Of a DNA stretch of 64,000 bases, positions 24,708 to 33,928 are shown in pieces. Position 1 is the stretch's first letter, and each line of letters begins with the position of its first letter. The notes beneath the pieces are model-generated. The model did not search any database. It worked only from the letters and a program-made list of their open reading frames with translations, and was not told where the DNA came from. The stretch spans positions 722,373 through 786,372 of the forward strand of contig NZ_JAMJWG010000002.1 of the NCBI RefSeq assembly GCF_024435355.1, written 5' to 3'. A program made the translations under genes and the position numbers. The DNA comes from Streptomyces odontomachi (lineage in GTDB: Bacteria; Actinomycetota; Actinomycetes; Streptomycetales; Streptomycetaceae).

Positions 24708-27700
24708 TCAGTGCCGCAGGGTCATCGCGTAGATCTCCAGGTCGCTGTTGCGTTGCCAGTCGAGTCCTCCGGACCCGGGTGCGACCCATGCCGGCACGGA
24801 CGGTGTTGCCAGGGAGAGGGACCGGACCTGCTTCCCGGGCTCCAGCGGAACGGTCGTTTCGTAGAGCGATGCCTTGGTCGTGGTCTTCCCGCTTCCGGCC
24901 TTGAGCTGGTAGTCGGTCGTCAGCGCGACGGTGTTGCCGAAGTCCGGGGCCTTGTTCGCCCAGCCGGTGAGTTCGAGCGGAACCGTCGCGGTGCTGCCGT
25001 CGGTGTAGGTGACGACGGCGGTGGCCGACGCGGCACCGGTACTGCCGTTGTCGGACGCGCCCACGATGTGGAGACTGCTGTAGTCACCGGAGGGGAGGGC
25101 GATGGCCTGCCCGGTGGACTTGACGAAGTTCTCGCTGGTGCCGGAGGTCGGGGGTGCCTGGTAGGTGACCCCACCGAGGGTGACAGGACCCGGCGCGGGC
25201 AGCTGGTCGGCGGCGTAGCTCAGGCCCGTGCCGTCGAAGTCGCCCTGGTCCGGTGCAGCGAGGGTGGCGACGCCGTCGTTGTTGTACGCGGCGTTCAGAT
25301 CGACGGCGCACGAGGTGCTCGTCCGGATCGCACACTTCCCGGCTTGCTGGACCACGACGGTGACCGTCTTCTTGACCGGAGCGGTTCCGGGAAGCTCCGC
25401 GGTGACCGACACCGTATAGGCGCCTGCCGCGGTTCCGGCCGGCGCGGTGATCTGCAACCGGTCGTTCACCTGGGCGGGGAGCCCGTTCGAGTCGGCCGTC
25501 GCCGTCGGACCGGACAGGGACACCGACCACCCCTTCGGCGCCGTCGCGCGCACGGCGACCCGCGCGGTGTGCGGCGCCGTCGCCAGCAGCGTCAGATCGA
25601 CCTGCTGCTGCGACGCGCGATCCGCCGTGGGCTCCAGGACGACCTGGTCGGGCGCAACGTCGGCGCTGAGCCGGCGCCGCGGATCCGGCGTCGTGTCGAT
25701 CGACGGCGGGACGTTCTTCGCGCTGGTCGCCCACGCGGTGGGCTTGCTGCTCAGGGCGAAGTCGATGCGCCCGCCGTGGGCGATGTCCGCCTGGCCGACC
25801 CACGCCCTGTCCCAGGCCCTGCCGTTCACCGTCATGGCGGCGGTGTAACGGTTCTCCATGCTGGTGCCCGGCGCGGAAATCGTCAGGGTCCCGCCCTGCG
25901 TGTTTCCGTAGTCACCGATCCGCACCTGGGCGTTCGGGAACTGCGGAGTGGTGACGACGTCGAAGTTGCCGCCGCTGGTCGTGGGGTAGAGCCCCAGCGA
26001 TGACATCACGTACCAGGAGGACATCTCACCCATGTCGTCGTTGCCGGGGATACCGCCGGGGCTGTTCGTGAACAGGGTCTCCTGCGCCTTGACGACGGTC
26101 GCGGTGCTGCCGGGCCGCCCGGTCCACGCGTACAGGTACGGCGCGATGAGGTTCGGTTCGTTGTTCGGGTTGAACTTCGTGGAGTCGTAGTAGTCGTACG
26201 GGCCACTGACCCAGGCCGTGCGCGCGGTCCCCGCCGGGTCGGCGAGGAGGTCGTCATAAGCGAAGAACTCGTTCAAACGGCTGGTCGTGGCGTCCCTGCC
26301 ACCCAGCATGCCGACAAGACCCGCCGGATCCTGGGGCACCAGCCACTGGTACTGGCTCGCGTTCTGCTCGTGGAACGCATGGTCGCTCGTGACCGGGTCG
26401 TACGGGGTCAGCCAGGTGCCGTCGGTCGCGGTGCGCGGTCGGAACTGGCGGGTCTGCCTGTCGAAGACGTTCCTGTACGACGCGCCGCGCCGAGCGAACA
26501 TCGCGGCATCGGCCGCGTGGCCCAGGCCCTTCGCCATCAGCGCCAGCGAGGCGTCGGCCGCCGCGTACTCCAACGTGGCCGACGTGCCGTAATAGCAGTC
26601 GTTGTCGTTCGTCTTGGTCGGGCAGCAGTTGCCGCTCGTTCCGCCGCTACAGTCGGCGGTCGACTGGATGTTGAGGCCGTAGGGGACGTAACCGCGTGCC
26701 GCGTAGTACGCGACACCGGCACGCCCGTTCTCACGGACATCGGCGGGCGGCACCTCGGTCGCGTTCGCCCGGAGGTACTGGTACGCCTCCCGGGCGTCCG
26801 CTCCGGTGAGCAGTCCCTTCGACCAGCCCTCCACCAGGAACGGCGTGACCGGGTCGCCGGTCATGATGTTGCCCTCCTGGTCTTCCAGGTACCAGCGAGG
26901 CAGCGCGCCGCCCTCCCGAGCCAGCGCGAGGATCGACATGTCGACATCGTGTGCGACGGTGGGGACGAGCATCTCAAGGAGCTGGTTCTGCGTCCGGAAC
27001 GTGTCCCACAACGAGAGATTGCTGTAGGGGGTGTAATCGCTCGCGGTGTGGATCTTCTTGTCGGCTCCGACGTAGCGGCCGTCGACGTCACCGATGATGT
27101 TCGGATCGAGCATGGCGTGGTAGAGCGCCGTGTAGTACGCAACCTGCCGGTCGTGCGAGCCGCCACCGATCGCGGCCTTGTGCAGCATCGCGTTCCACTG
27201 GTCGTTCAGTGCCTTGTGCGCGGCGTCGAAGTCGAATCCGAGCTTCCCCGTCTCCGTCGAGAGGTTTCGCTGCGCACCGGCGAGCCCGGTGAAGGAGAGC
27301 CCCACCTTCGCGACCACGGGAGCATCGTTCCTCGTCGTGTCGAACGACACCCATGCCCCGTTGGAGCCCTTGGCGGCCGACTCACGGGAACCCGGGCTCC
27401 GATCGGTGCCCTTCCAGGTGCCGTAGGACGCGAACGGCCGGCTGAGCTGCGCGACGAAGTAGGTCTTCTTGGAATCCTCGACCCATCCCTCGATCGTCCG
27501 GTCGCCGACGACGCGGATCTCGGAATCGGCCACGCCGGCGCCGGCGTTGAACAGCACGTTCGCCTGGCTGGTCCGCGGGAACGTGTACTGCTGCCACCCG
27601 GTCCGAGCGGTCGACGTCAGACCGACGGTCACGCCGTACTTGTCGAGCCTCGTCTGGTAGTAGTCAGGGCCCGTCGTCTCGTTCGCATGGCTGAAGGTCG

Positions 27701-28142
27701 ACGCGTACTGCGCCGGATCGGTCGAGCTGACCGCGCCGGTCGTGGGCATCATCGGCAGGTAGTTGAACCGGCACCCGTTGATCGTGGTCTGGCTGAATCC
27801 GGTGACCGTGTCGGCGGACTCCCTGTCACACCCCGTGCCGCCGGCCGTCTTCATCAACGGGCTCTCCTGCACCAGACCGAACGGTGCGCCCGCGGCGGGG
27901 AAGGTCAGCCCCTCGTTCTCGGTCCCGATGAACGGATTGACCAGCTTCGTCAGATCCGTCCCCGCTCCCTGCGTCGCGTCGGACGCCGCCGCCGACTGCG
28001 TGGCGGCGTTCGCGCTCACCGCGGTCCCGGCGGCAGATCCCGTGGCGGCCAGACCGATGCAGAGCGCAGCCGCCCCCCATCGGTCTCTTATGCGCCGTGC
28101 CCTCGATCTTTTCCGGGTTGCCGGGTACTGCATTGATCGCAT
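24708..28142 (-). CDS. Secreted GH92 alpha-mannosidase with C-terminal accessory domains
   Basis: A 1144-residue secreted enzyme. A signal peptide (about 1-47) leads into the GH92 N-domain, beginning V-N-P-F-I-G-T-E-N-E-G-L-T-F-P-A-A-G-A-P-F-G-L, then the (alpha/alpha)6 catalytic domain (about 300-770) ending with P-G-N-D-D-M-G-E-M-S-S-W-Y-V-M-S-S-L-G-L-Y-P, which holds the conserved calcium and catalytic acids. An NEW3-like beta domain (about 840-930) and a jelly-roll domain (about 970-1140) follow. GH92 enzymes are calcium-dependent exo-alpha-mannosidases, mostly on N-glycans or yeast mannan. An Endo H-type GH18 lies 1.2 kb away in divergent orientation. TGGGG stands before the ATG at 28142. 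Confidence 0.93.
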   Translation of the reverse strand: MRSMQYPATRKRSRARRIRDRWGAAALCIGLAATGSAAGTAVSANAATQSAAASDATQGAGTDLTKLVNPFIGTENEGLTFPAAGAPFGLVQESPLMKTAGGTGCDRESADTVTGFSQTTINGCRFNYLPMMPTTGAVSSTDPAQYASTFSHANETTGPDYYQTRLDKYGVTVGLTSTARTGWQQYTFPRTSQANVLFNAGAGVADSEIRVVGDRTIEGWVEDSKKTYFVAQLSRPFASYGTWKGTDRSPGSRESAAKGSNGAWVSFDTTRNDAPVVAKVGLSFTGLAGAQRNLSTETGKLGFDFDAAHKALNDQWNAMLHKAAIGGGSHDRQVAYYTALYHAMLDPNIIGDVDGRYVGADKKIHTASDYTPYSNLSLWDTFRTQNQLLEMLVPTVAHDVDMSILALAREGGALPRWYLEDQEGNIMTGDPVTPFLVEGWSKGLLTGADAREAYQYLRANATEVPPADVRENGRAGVAYYAARGYVPYGLNIQSTADCSGGTSGNCCPTKTNDNDCYYGTSATLEYAAADASLALMAKGLGHAADAAMFARRGASYRNVFDRQTRQFRPRTATDGTWLTPYDPVTSDHAFHEQNASQYQWLVPQDPAGLVGMLGGRDATTSRLNEFFAYDDLLADPAGTARTAWVSGPYDYYDSTKFNPNNEPNLIAPYLYAWTGRPGSTATVVKAQETLFTNSPGGIPGNDDMGEMSSWYVMSSLGLYPTTSGGNFDVVTTPQFPNAQVRIGDYGNTQGGTLTISAPGTSMENRYTAAMTVNGRAWDRAWVGQADIAHGGRIDFALSSKPTAWATSAKNVPPSIDTTPDPRRRLSADVAPDQVVLEPTADRASQQQVDLTLLATAPHTARVAVRATAPKGWSVSLSGPTATADSNGLPAQVNDRLQITAPAGTAAGAYTVSVTAELPGTAPVKKTVTVVVQQAGKCAIRTSTSCAVDLNAAYNNDGVATLAAPDQGDFDGTGLSYAADQLPAPGPVTLGGVTYQAPPTSGTSENFVKSTGQAIALPSGDYSSLHIVGASDNGSTGAASATAVVTYTDGSTATVPLELTGWANKAPDFGNTVALTTDYQLKAGSGKTTTKASLYETTVPLEPGKQVRSLSLATPSVPAWVAPGSGGLDWQRNSDLEIYAMTLRH

Positions 28143-28257
28143 ATCAACCCCACGGTGTTCCCGCTCGTGGACACTGCGGCCACGAGCCGCAGGTGACGCT
28201 AGATCGCTTGTTCTACCCCTGCAAGGGTTACTGCTCCGTACACGTGGCTTGTCCGGG

Positions 28258-28860
28258 TCAGCTGTCGGTGCACGAAGGCCAGGTGTGCACCGCCCACTCC
28301 CGCCAGCTCGGCCAACCTGCCGGTGGGGTGGGAATCTCGCCGCCGTCGAGTTCGGCGGCGTCGGGCACCTGGAACTGCTCCCGCCAGGCGTCCAGGTCGG
28401 CCTCGCTCATCGGGAACGTCTGGTGCGGTGTGGTTTCCTGGCGGTGGGAGATACGGGCGAGCTGGACGTCCTTGTCCACGGGCAGGTAGACCACCTGGCA
28501 TGACGCCCCGACCGACCGGGCCAGCCAGCGCAGTGCCGACCGTTCGTCGCGGCTCCAGAGCCCGTAGTCGAGTACGACGCTGATCCCCAGCCGCAGCGCC
28601 TGGAGGGCGACCGAGATGAGCCGCCCTTCGAGCACCCAGCGCTTGCCGTCGGCCATCGAATCGCCGAACAGCGGGATCATCCAGTGATCCGGGGTCAGCC
28701 GCAGCGCCCGGTGGGTTGCGGCGAGCTCCTTGGCACGGGTGGTCTTCCCGGCCCCGGGGAGCCCGACCATCAGGAGCAGGGTGGCGGCACGCGGGTGCTG
28801 CGTGGTGCCGGGCCCGGCTGCATGCGGGTGCTGTGCATCGAAACGCTGCGAATGAGACAT
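28258..28860 (-). CDS. P-loop NTPase / small-molecule kinase-like protein
   Basis: A 200-residue protein with a clear Walker A (M-V-G-L-P-G-A-G-K-T-T, about residues 30-40), a D-H-W-M motif after the first strands, V-V-L-D-Y-G as the Walker B strand, and S-R-D-E-R and a late R-Q-E-T lid. This is the AAA_33/zeta-toxin/chloramphenicol-phosphotransferase-like type, which phosphorylates small molecules or nucleic acid ends. It sits between the GH92 and Endo H genes, on the same strand as GH92. The ATG at 28860 follows AGGGGAG. The substrate is unknown. The C-terminus is rich in Trp and Pro. Confidence 0.75.
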   Translation of the reverse strand: MSHSQRFDAQHPHAAGPGTTQHPRAATLLLMVGLPGAGKTTRAKELAATHRALRLTPDHWMIPLFGDSMADGKRWVLEGRLISVALQALRLGISVVLDYGLWSRDERSALRWLARSVGASCQVVYLPVDKDVQLARISHRQETTPHQTFPMSEADLDAWREQFQVPDAAELDGGEIPTPPAGWPSWREWAVHTWPSCTDS

Positions 28861-29334
28861 GACTCCCCTGATCAGGCAGGATGACCCGGCATCACGGGAA
28901 CACGAGTGACTGCCGGCAGGACACTGATCCGGCGGTACGTCCTGGCACTGCCCCGCGGAGGAGGCAGGCACTGGCCGCGGTTACAGCAACCGCGGTACCG
29001 CCGCTATGCGGCGGTTGTGGTCATGGGAGCGCAGCAGCACATGCCTCGATCGTAGCGGACGGGGCGGCGAGGTCGCCCCAACGCCGCACCCGGGGCGGGC
29101 GGCGGCGGAAGGTCCGCCGGGCCATGGCCGCGGTCCGTCGTGGCAGCTCCGACCGGCGACCCGGTTCGGATGACACGGCCTCCGCCGCCCGCAGGCGCGA
29201 GGCGCGAGGGAATCGTGAAGGGTTCGCTCATGATCCTCGTAATTCGGTCACAGGAGAGGGAAAATTCGGAGCGCTCACTTGGCACTTTCGAACAGATTTG
29301 GCTCCGCCCCCCACCGATGGGAGACCGATCAACG
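28861..29334. other. Divergent region in front of the Endo H gene
   Basis: About 470 bases with no credible gene. It contains a partial CebR-type box at 29266-29279 and an AT-rich block (29240-29270) likely to hold the Endo H promoter. Confidence 0.5.
29266..29279. promoter_or_regulatory. CebR-like box (11 of 14 matches)
   Basis: TCGGAGCGCTCACT matches the CebR-type palindrome TGGGAGCGCTCCCA at 11 of 14 positions with the GGAGCGCTC core intact. It lies 56 bases before the Endo H start. Perfect and 13/14 copies are at 37099 and 37235. Confidence 0.4.
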
Positions 29335-30252
29335 ATGTTCACTCTGGTACGGCGCAGAATACGGACGGCCGCGCTCGCGCTCTCGGCCATCGCTGTCGTC
29401 GCTTTCGGTACGACCGCCACGAGCGGCGCGGCAGCGGCCCCCGCCCTTGCGAAACAGGGACCGACCTCGGTGGCGTATGTCGAGGTGAACAACAACAGCA
29501 TGCTGAACGTCGGCAAGTACACCCTCGCCGACGGCGGCGGCAATGTCTTCGACGTCGCCGTGATCTTCGCGGCGAACATCAACTACGACACCAGCACGCA
29601 GTCGGCGTATCTGTACTTCAACGACAACGTGCAGCGCGTTCTCGACAACGCCGCCACGGAGATACGGCCGTTGCAGCAGAAGGGAATAAAGGTCGTCCTT
29701 TCGATACTCGGCAACCACCAGGGCGCGGGCTTCGCCAACTTCCCGTCCCAGCAGGCGGCCTCGGCGTTCGCGCAGCAACTGTCGGACACGGTGACCAAGT
29801 ACGGCCTCGACGGCATCGACTTCGACGACGAGTACGCCGAGTACGGCAACAACGGCACCGGCCAGCCCAACGACAGTTCGTTCGTGCAGCTGGTGACGGC
29901 GCTGCGCACCACCATGCCGGACAAGATCATCAGCCTCTACTACATCGGCCCGGCTGCCTCGCGCCTCTCCTACGGCGGCGTCGACATCACGTCCAAGTTC
30001 GACTACGCCTGGAACCCGTACTACGGCAGCTGGCAGGTGCCCGGTGTCGCGCTGCCCAAGTCGAAGCTGTCGCCGGCCGCCGTCGAGATCGGCGCGACCT
30101 CGCAGAGCACGGCCGCCGACTTCGCCAGCCGCACCGTCAACGAGGGATACGGTGTCTATCTGACATACAACCTCGACGGCGCCGATCGCAGCGCCGATGT
30201 CTCCGCGTTCAGCCGGGAGCTGTACGGCAGCGACGCCGTCTACACGCCGTAG
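29335..30252 (+). CDS. Secreted GH18 endo-beta-N-acetylglucosaminidase, Endo H type
   Basis: A 305-residue secreted enzyme that cuts the chitobiose core of high-mannose and hybrid N-glycans. A signal peptide (about 1-38) is followed by a mature sequence very close to Streptomyces plicatus Endo H as remembered (G-P-T-S-V-A-Y-V-E-V-N-N-N-S-M-L-N-V-G-K-Y). The catalytic pair is Asp164 and Glu166 in G-I-D-F-D-D-E-Y-A-E-Y-G-N-N-G-T-G. Length fits the family. The gene is divergent from the P-loop kinase and GH92 mannosidase, a sensible partner that removes mannose from the released glycan. A hairpin follows. Confidence 0.95.
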   Translation: MFTLVRRRIRTAALALSAIAVVAFGTTATSGAAAAPALAKQGPTSVAYVEVNNNSMLNVGKYTLADGGGNVFDVAVIFAANINYDTSTQSAYLYFNDNVQRVLDNAATEIRPLQQKGIKVVLSILGNHQGAGFANFPSQQAASAFAQQLSDTVTKYGLDGIDFDDEYAEYGNNGTGQPNDSSFVQLVTALRTTMPDKIISLYYIGPAASRLSYGGVDITSKFDYAWNPYYGSWQVPGVALPKSKLSPAAVEIGATSQSTAADFASRTVNEGYGVYLTYNLDGADRSADVSAFSRELYGSDAVYTP

Positions 30253-30261
30253 GACGACCGC

Positions 30262-30292
30262 ACGCCCCGGCGCGCGGTGCACGCCGGGGCGT
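30262..30292 (+). terminator. Hairpin terminator after the Endo H gene
   Basis: Perfect 11-bp arms (30262-30272 and 30282-30292) with a 9-base loop, 9 bases after the stop. Confidence 0.75.
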
Positions 30293-30393
30293 TGTGCGGG
30301 CCGGCAGGTCCATGCACGCAGGTGAGAGCCTTACCTGGCACGGGCGGGTGGCGCAGCACTCTTGATCGTCTTCTGAGCGGCGCCTAGGCTCTC

Positions 30394-31560
30394 ATGCCCA
30401 TGGAGACGGGGGAACCAGACCACGGGCGGCGGGCATGGCACGACGGGCTGGTCGGACGTCGTGTGGCCGCAGGTCTGCTGGCCGGGGCGGGGCTGGTCAT
30501 GCTGGGCACGGTGTTCGTCGTGCTGCCGGGGGTGGTGGTCGACCACGATCTCGCCGGGGCGAGCGTCACTGCGCAGGATCGGCTGGCGGCGGTGAACGAT
30601 GTCCGTACGACGCTTCTGCAAGTGGTCGGCGGCCTGGTCGTGCTGTTCGGCGCCTACGCCACCTGGCGGCAACTGCGGGTGAGCCAGGACGGATTGCGCG
30701 CCACCCAGGAGGGTTACGTCACCGATCGATTCAGCCGGGCCGTCGACCAACTCGGCAGCGACAAGCTGGATGTGCGCATCGGCGGGTTGCACGCGCTGTG
30801 GCGGATCGCGGAGCAGTCCGCCCGCGACCGGGAGGCCATCATCTCCATCCAGGCCGCGTACCTGCGTACGCACCTGCCCTGGCCACCCGCCGGGCCGGAA
30901 TCACCGGCGGCGGACGTGCCCATCAACGACATCGCGCCCTTGGAGACCCGCGCCGCCGACGCCCAGGTGGCGCTGACCGCGCTCGGCGTGCTGTGCCAGC
31001 ACCGGGAGCAGTCCTGGGTCAATCTCAGCATCACCGACCTGCGCCGTGCCGACTGCGACGGACTGTGGTTCCCCGAAGTCAACCTCGATCGCGCCTGCAT
31101 GGAGGCGGCGGGTCTGTACCACGCAAATCTGACCCAGGCGTCCCTGGTGTCGGTCAACCTCCGGCACGCCGACCTCACGACTGCGATTCTCCGCCGGGCC
31201 CGCTGCGTCCTGGCCGACCTGCGGGCCGCGAAGCTGGTCCAAACCGACCTGCGTGAGGCGGACTTCACCGAGACCGACCTGCGCGAGGCGAACCTGCGTA
31301 AGGCCGACGCGCACGGCGCGATCTTCCACCGCGCCGACCTCCGCATGGCCGACCTGCGCGGCACCGACCTGAGCACCGCCAACCTCGTCGAAGCACACCT
31401 GACCGGCGCCCTGGCCAGCGAGCGCACCCGCTGGCCCGCCGACTTCGACCACACGGCCGCCGGAGTCGTCGACACCGATGACCCCGGACCCGAGCCCTCA
31501 CCCCTGCTCCAGCCGCCCGGGATGACGTGGCAGGCGCCGCCGCTGCGGTCCACTCCCTGA
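30394..31560 (+). CDS. Pentapeptide-repeat protein with N-terminal membrane helices
   Basis: A 388-residue protein. Two membrane helices lie at about 24-48 and 72-92. A cytoplasmic segment (about 100-215) with R-F-S-R-A-V-D-Q-L-G-S-D-K-L-D-V-R-I-G-G-L-H-A-L follows, then about 20 pentapeptide repeats (A-x-L-x-x pattern, about 215-335) that form a right-handed beta helix. The G-G-L-Y/H-A-L segment in front of the repeats is a common companion in actinobacteria. The role is unknown; a membrane-bound scaffold or signalling protein is likely. The neighbours do not form an operon with it. Confidence 0.82.
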   Translation: MPMETGEPDHGRRAWHDGLVGRRVAAGLLAGAGLVMLGTVFVVLPGVVVDHDLAGASVTAQDRLAAVNDVRTTLLQVVGGLVVLFGAYATWRQLRVSQDGLRATQEGYVTDRFSRAVDQLGSDKLDVRIGGLHALWRIAEQSARDREAIISIQAAYLRTHLPWPPAGPESPAADVPINDIAPLETRAADAQVALTALGVLCQHREQSWVNLSITDLRRADCDGLWFPEVNLDRACMEAAGLYHANLTQASLVSVNLRHADLTTAILRRARCVLADLRAAKLVQTDLREADFTETDLREANLRKADAHGAIFHRADLRMADLRGTDLSTANLVEAHLTGALASERTRWPADFDHTAAGVVDTDDPGPEPSPLLQPPGMTWQAPPLRSTP

Positions 31561-31719
31561 CCAGGACGCGTGCGTGCTGTGGTCGCGGTGGGGGCCGAAA
31601 CTCCATCCATAGCCCGTGACCCGCGTACTCTCATGCATGGTCGACGCTTTCCGGGAGCGTGTCAGGCTGCTGGGATCTCGCGGCTCCAGGGTGAGGCGAA
31701 GGCCACGTCGCAACGGCCC

Positions 31720-32175
31720 TCAGACGACGTCGAACTCGTTGCCCTCGGGGTCCTGCATGGCGGCGGCGTAGCGCCCCATGCCCGGCTCATCCTTGATCCG
31801 CAGCACGGTGGCACCTGCTTTGACCAGCCGTTCGACCGTAGCCTTGACCCGCTGTGCGCGGACGTCCAAAGGGACGTCACGGCCCCCACCGACCTTCAGG
31901 TCGAAGTGCCACCGGTTCTTGGCCGCCTTCGGCTCCGGAACCTGCTGGAACCACACCCTCGGTCCGCATCCCGCGGGATCGATGATCGACTCCGGGATGT
32001 CCCCGGCACCGGCTGGCAACTCCGCCTCGGGCACCCCCACCGCCACCCAGTAAGCACGCCACGTGGCGTGCCCTTCCGGCGGAGGCTCGGGCACGTAGCC
32101 CAGGGCTTCGGTCCAGAACGTCACCATTGCCTGCGGATCGGAGCAGTCGATCGTCAGCTGCACTGTCATCTCCAT
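31720..32175 (-). CDS. VOC family protein (glyoxalase-like)
   Basis: A 151-residue protein with a VOC fold: L-T-I-D-C-S-D-P-Q-A-M-V-T-F-W-T-E-A-L-G-Y at the N-terminus and M-Q-D-P-E-G-N-E-F-D-V-V at the C-terminus, where the Glu is a usual metal ligand. V-W-F-Q-Q-V-P-E-P-K-A-A-K-N-R-W-H-F-D-L matches the middle of the broken relative at 23220. The substrate is unknown. Either ATG at 32175 or 32169 could be used. There is no signal peptide. Confidence 0.82.
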   Translation of the reverse strand: MEMTVQLTIDCSDPQAMVTFWTEALGYVPEPPPEGHATWRAYWVAVGVPEAELPAGAGDIPESIIDPAGCGPRVWFQQVPEPKAAKNRWHFDLKVGGGRDVPLDVRAQRVKATVERLVKAGATVLRIKDEPGMGRYAAAMQDPEGNEFDVV

Positions 32176-32615
32176 GCTCGGAGCATCTCAGGCAGGTCTG
32201 ACAGACGACCAACTCTCGCAGTAGCCCCCTGGTGCGGAGGCGATGGCAGCCGCACGGTCCGATCCGACCCCGCACACACACCCACCTTCATCTCCATCGG
32301 CGGCGGCACTCCGCACACCCCGGAAGCCGCGCTCACACCACTGGCGCATGACCCCAGGCTCTCCCGATCCGGCCGTTTCCTAGCTGAACTGGGGTGCGGT
32401 CTCCTAAGATAGGGCTGATATCCCGGTCAATGTTCGGTATCACGAACATCAGCGACGTAGGCGGCTTCCACCCCCACGGTCCGCACACCACGACAAGCAA
32501 GCGAACGGGTCGCCGTGCCGTTCTGGCGAACCCCCGTCATTCGGCGTTGTTGCCGTGGGTCGGGGCCCGTAGGCCGTCGTCCGGGAGCCAGCCAAGCTAA
32601 GGAGACGTCCCCCAC
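32176..32615. other. Intergenic control region of the secreted hydrolase
   Basis: About 440 bases between divergent genes. It carries the perfect palindrome at 32430-32449 and a good ribosome-binding site (AAGGAG) for the gene at 32616. No other gene is supported. Confidence 0.5.
32430..32449. promoter_or_regulatory. Perfect palindrome ATGTTCG-N6-CGAACAT
   Basis: Seven-base perfect arms around GTATCA. It is the best copy of a motif that recurs upstream of other secreted-protein genes (21640, 35588, 57772). It lies about 165 bases before the hydrolase start. Confidence 0.6.
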
Positions 32616-33539
32616 ATGCACAGCATCGATCCTCTTGCCCGGCGGACAGCCGCGGCCCTCACCGCCCTGGTGCTGGCCGCTGCACCCGCGGTCCTGATCG
32701 GTTCGCCGTCCACGGCCGCCGCCGCAACCCCCACCGTCCAGTCAGCGCCACAGGCGCAGGATCCCCCCATGGTGGACAACGACTTCCCGGTCACCGTGGA
32801 GGGCGCGTACGGCGACAAGCGCTTCACGGTGTTCCGCCCCACGGACCCACAGGCAGTCGGCCACCCCATGCCCGTGGTGGCATTCGGCAACGGTGCGTGC
32901 CAGCACACCAGCATCAGCGAGGTCACACCGCTGTTGAAGCTCATCGCGTCCAAGGGAATCGTCGTGGTGGACACCGGATCCGTCGACGGTTCCGACAACG
33001 GCGTGCCCAGCGGCCAGCCCATCCCGTCCCTGCTGACCGATGCGATCACCTGGGCCGATCACGAGCAGGACCGCGCCGACTCACCGCTCTCGCAGGAGCT
33101 CGACCTGACGAAGGTGGCCACCGCGGGACACTCCTGCGGTGGCCTGGAGGCGCTCATCGCCGCCCAGGACGACCGGGTGTCCGGCGTGGTCTCGCTCGAC
33201 AGCGGGCTCTTCGAGGACGGCTCCTTCGGCTTCCCCCGCTCCGAACTCACCAAGCTCCACACCCCGGTGATGTTCATGGACGGCGGCCCCTCCGACATCG
33301 CCTACACCAACTCCGGGGACAACTACGCGCTGGTCACCGTCCCCGCCGTGCGGGCCACGCACCCGGACGCCGGGCACGTCGGGTTCATCACCGGCGCCCA
33401 GATGGCCGACGGTGTGACGACGGCCGTCTCGTTCCTCGACATGGTGCTCAACGACAACCAGACAGCCCGGGACTACATCCTCGACCCCTCGGGGCTGGCC
33501 TCCCATGCCCCCTGGACAACGGCCAACAAGAACTTCTGA
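32616..33539 (+). CDS. Secreted alpha/beta hydrolase (lipase/cutinase-like)
   Basis: A 307-residue secreted protein. After a signal peptide (about 1-37) it has the alpha/beta-hydrolase fold: the nucleophile elbow is G-H-S-C-G-G (about Ser170), the acid is probably the Asp of G-G-P-S-D-I-A-Y, and the His is in H-P-D-A-G-H-V-G-F. Relatives include chlorophyllase-like and polyester or lipid esterases. Substrate unknown. AAGGAG precedes the ATG, and a perfect hairpin follows. The perfect ATGTTCG-N6-CGAACAT palindrome upstream suggests shared control with other secreted enzymes in this window. Confidence 0.85.
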   Translation: MHSIDPLARRTAAALTALVLAAAPAVLIGSPSTAAAATPTVQSAPQAQDPPMVDNDFPVTVEGAYGDKRFTVFRPTDPQAVGHPMPVVAFGNGACQHTSISEVTPLLKLIASKGIVVVDTGSVDGSDNGVPSGQPIPSLLTDAITWADHEQDRADSPLSQELDLTKVATAGHSCGGLEALIAAQDDRVSGVVSLDSGLFEDGSFGFPRSELTKLHTPVMFMDGGPSDIAYTNSGDNYALVTVPAVRATHPDAGHVGFITGAQMADGVTTAVSFLDMVLNDNQTARDYILDPSGLASHAPWTTANKNF

Positions 33540-33928
33540 ACCAGTCCGTCACCCTTCGGCCCCGGGTGGGGCCGGGGTTGCCCCGCTCCCGCACATCGAC
33601 GTGCCGGCCAGGAGCGCGGTCGGCCGCGTGCACACCAGTGTGTGACGGCCGGTTGCCGGTGTGTGTGTCATGAGGCATCACCACGACACACACACCGGCA
33701 AGATCCGACACCCCGTTGAACCGCACCAGGAACTGACTACCCATCAGCAGGCGACGGAGTTGTAGGTGTCTCCCAACGCCTATACCGTGCGTGGCGGTTG
33801 GGCACACACACGGTGCGAGGCCGAGACAGGCTCCTGGTGGACGGGTGGGTGTCGAACCCAGCCGTCCAACAGGAGCGGCAACGAGGCCTGAGCCGGAGTC
33901 ACACCTACACTCCCCGGCCGTCGAAGGC
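33540..33928. other. Intergenic region between convergent secreted hydrolases
   Basis: About 390 bases. It contains the strong hairpin at 33653-33701 and a GT/AC-rich stretch repeated at 33790-33820 (CACACACACGG). No gene is supported. Confidence 0.5.
33653..33701. terminator. Perfect 17-bp hairpin with GT-repeat arm
   Basis: Arms 33653-33669 (ends GTGTGTGTGTC) and 33685-33701 are exact reverse complements with a 15-base loop between convergent genes. Confidence 0.8.

Noticed and set aside
24708..25800. GH92 C-terminal part as a separate gene
   Set aside because: The frame is continuous and the beta domains are normal additions to large secreted glycosidases.
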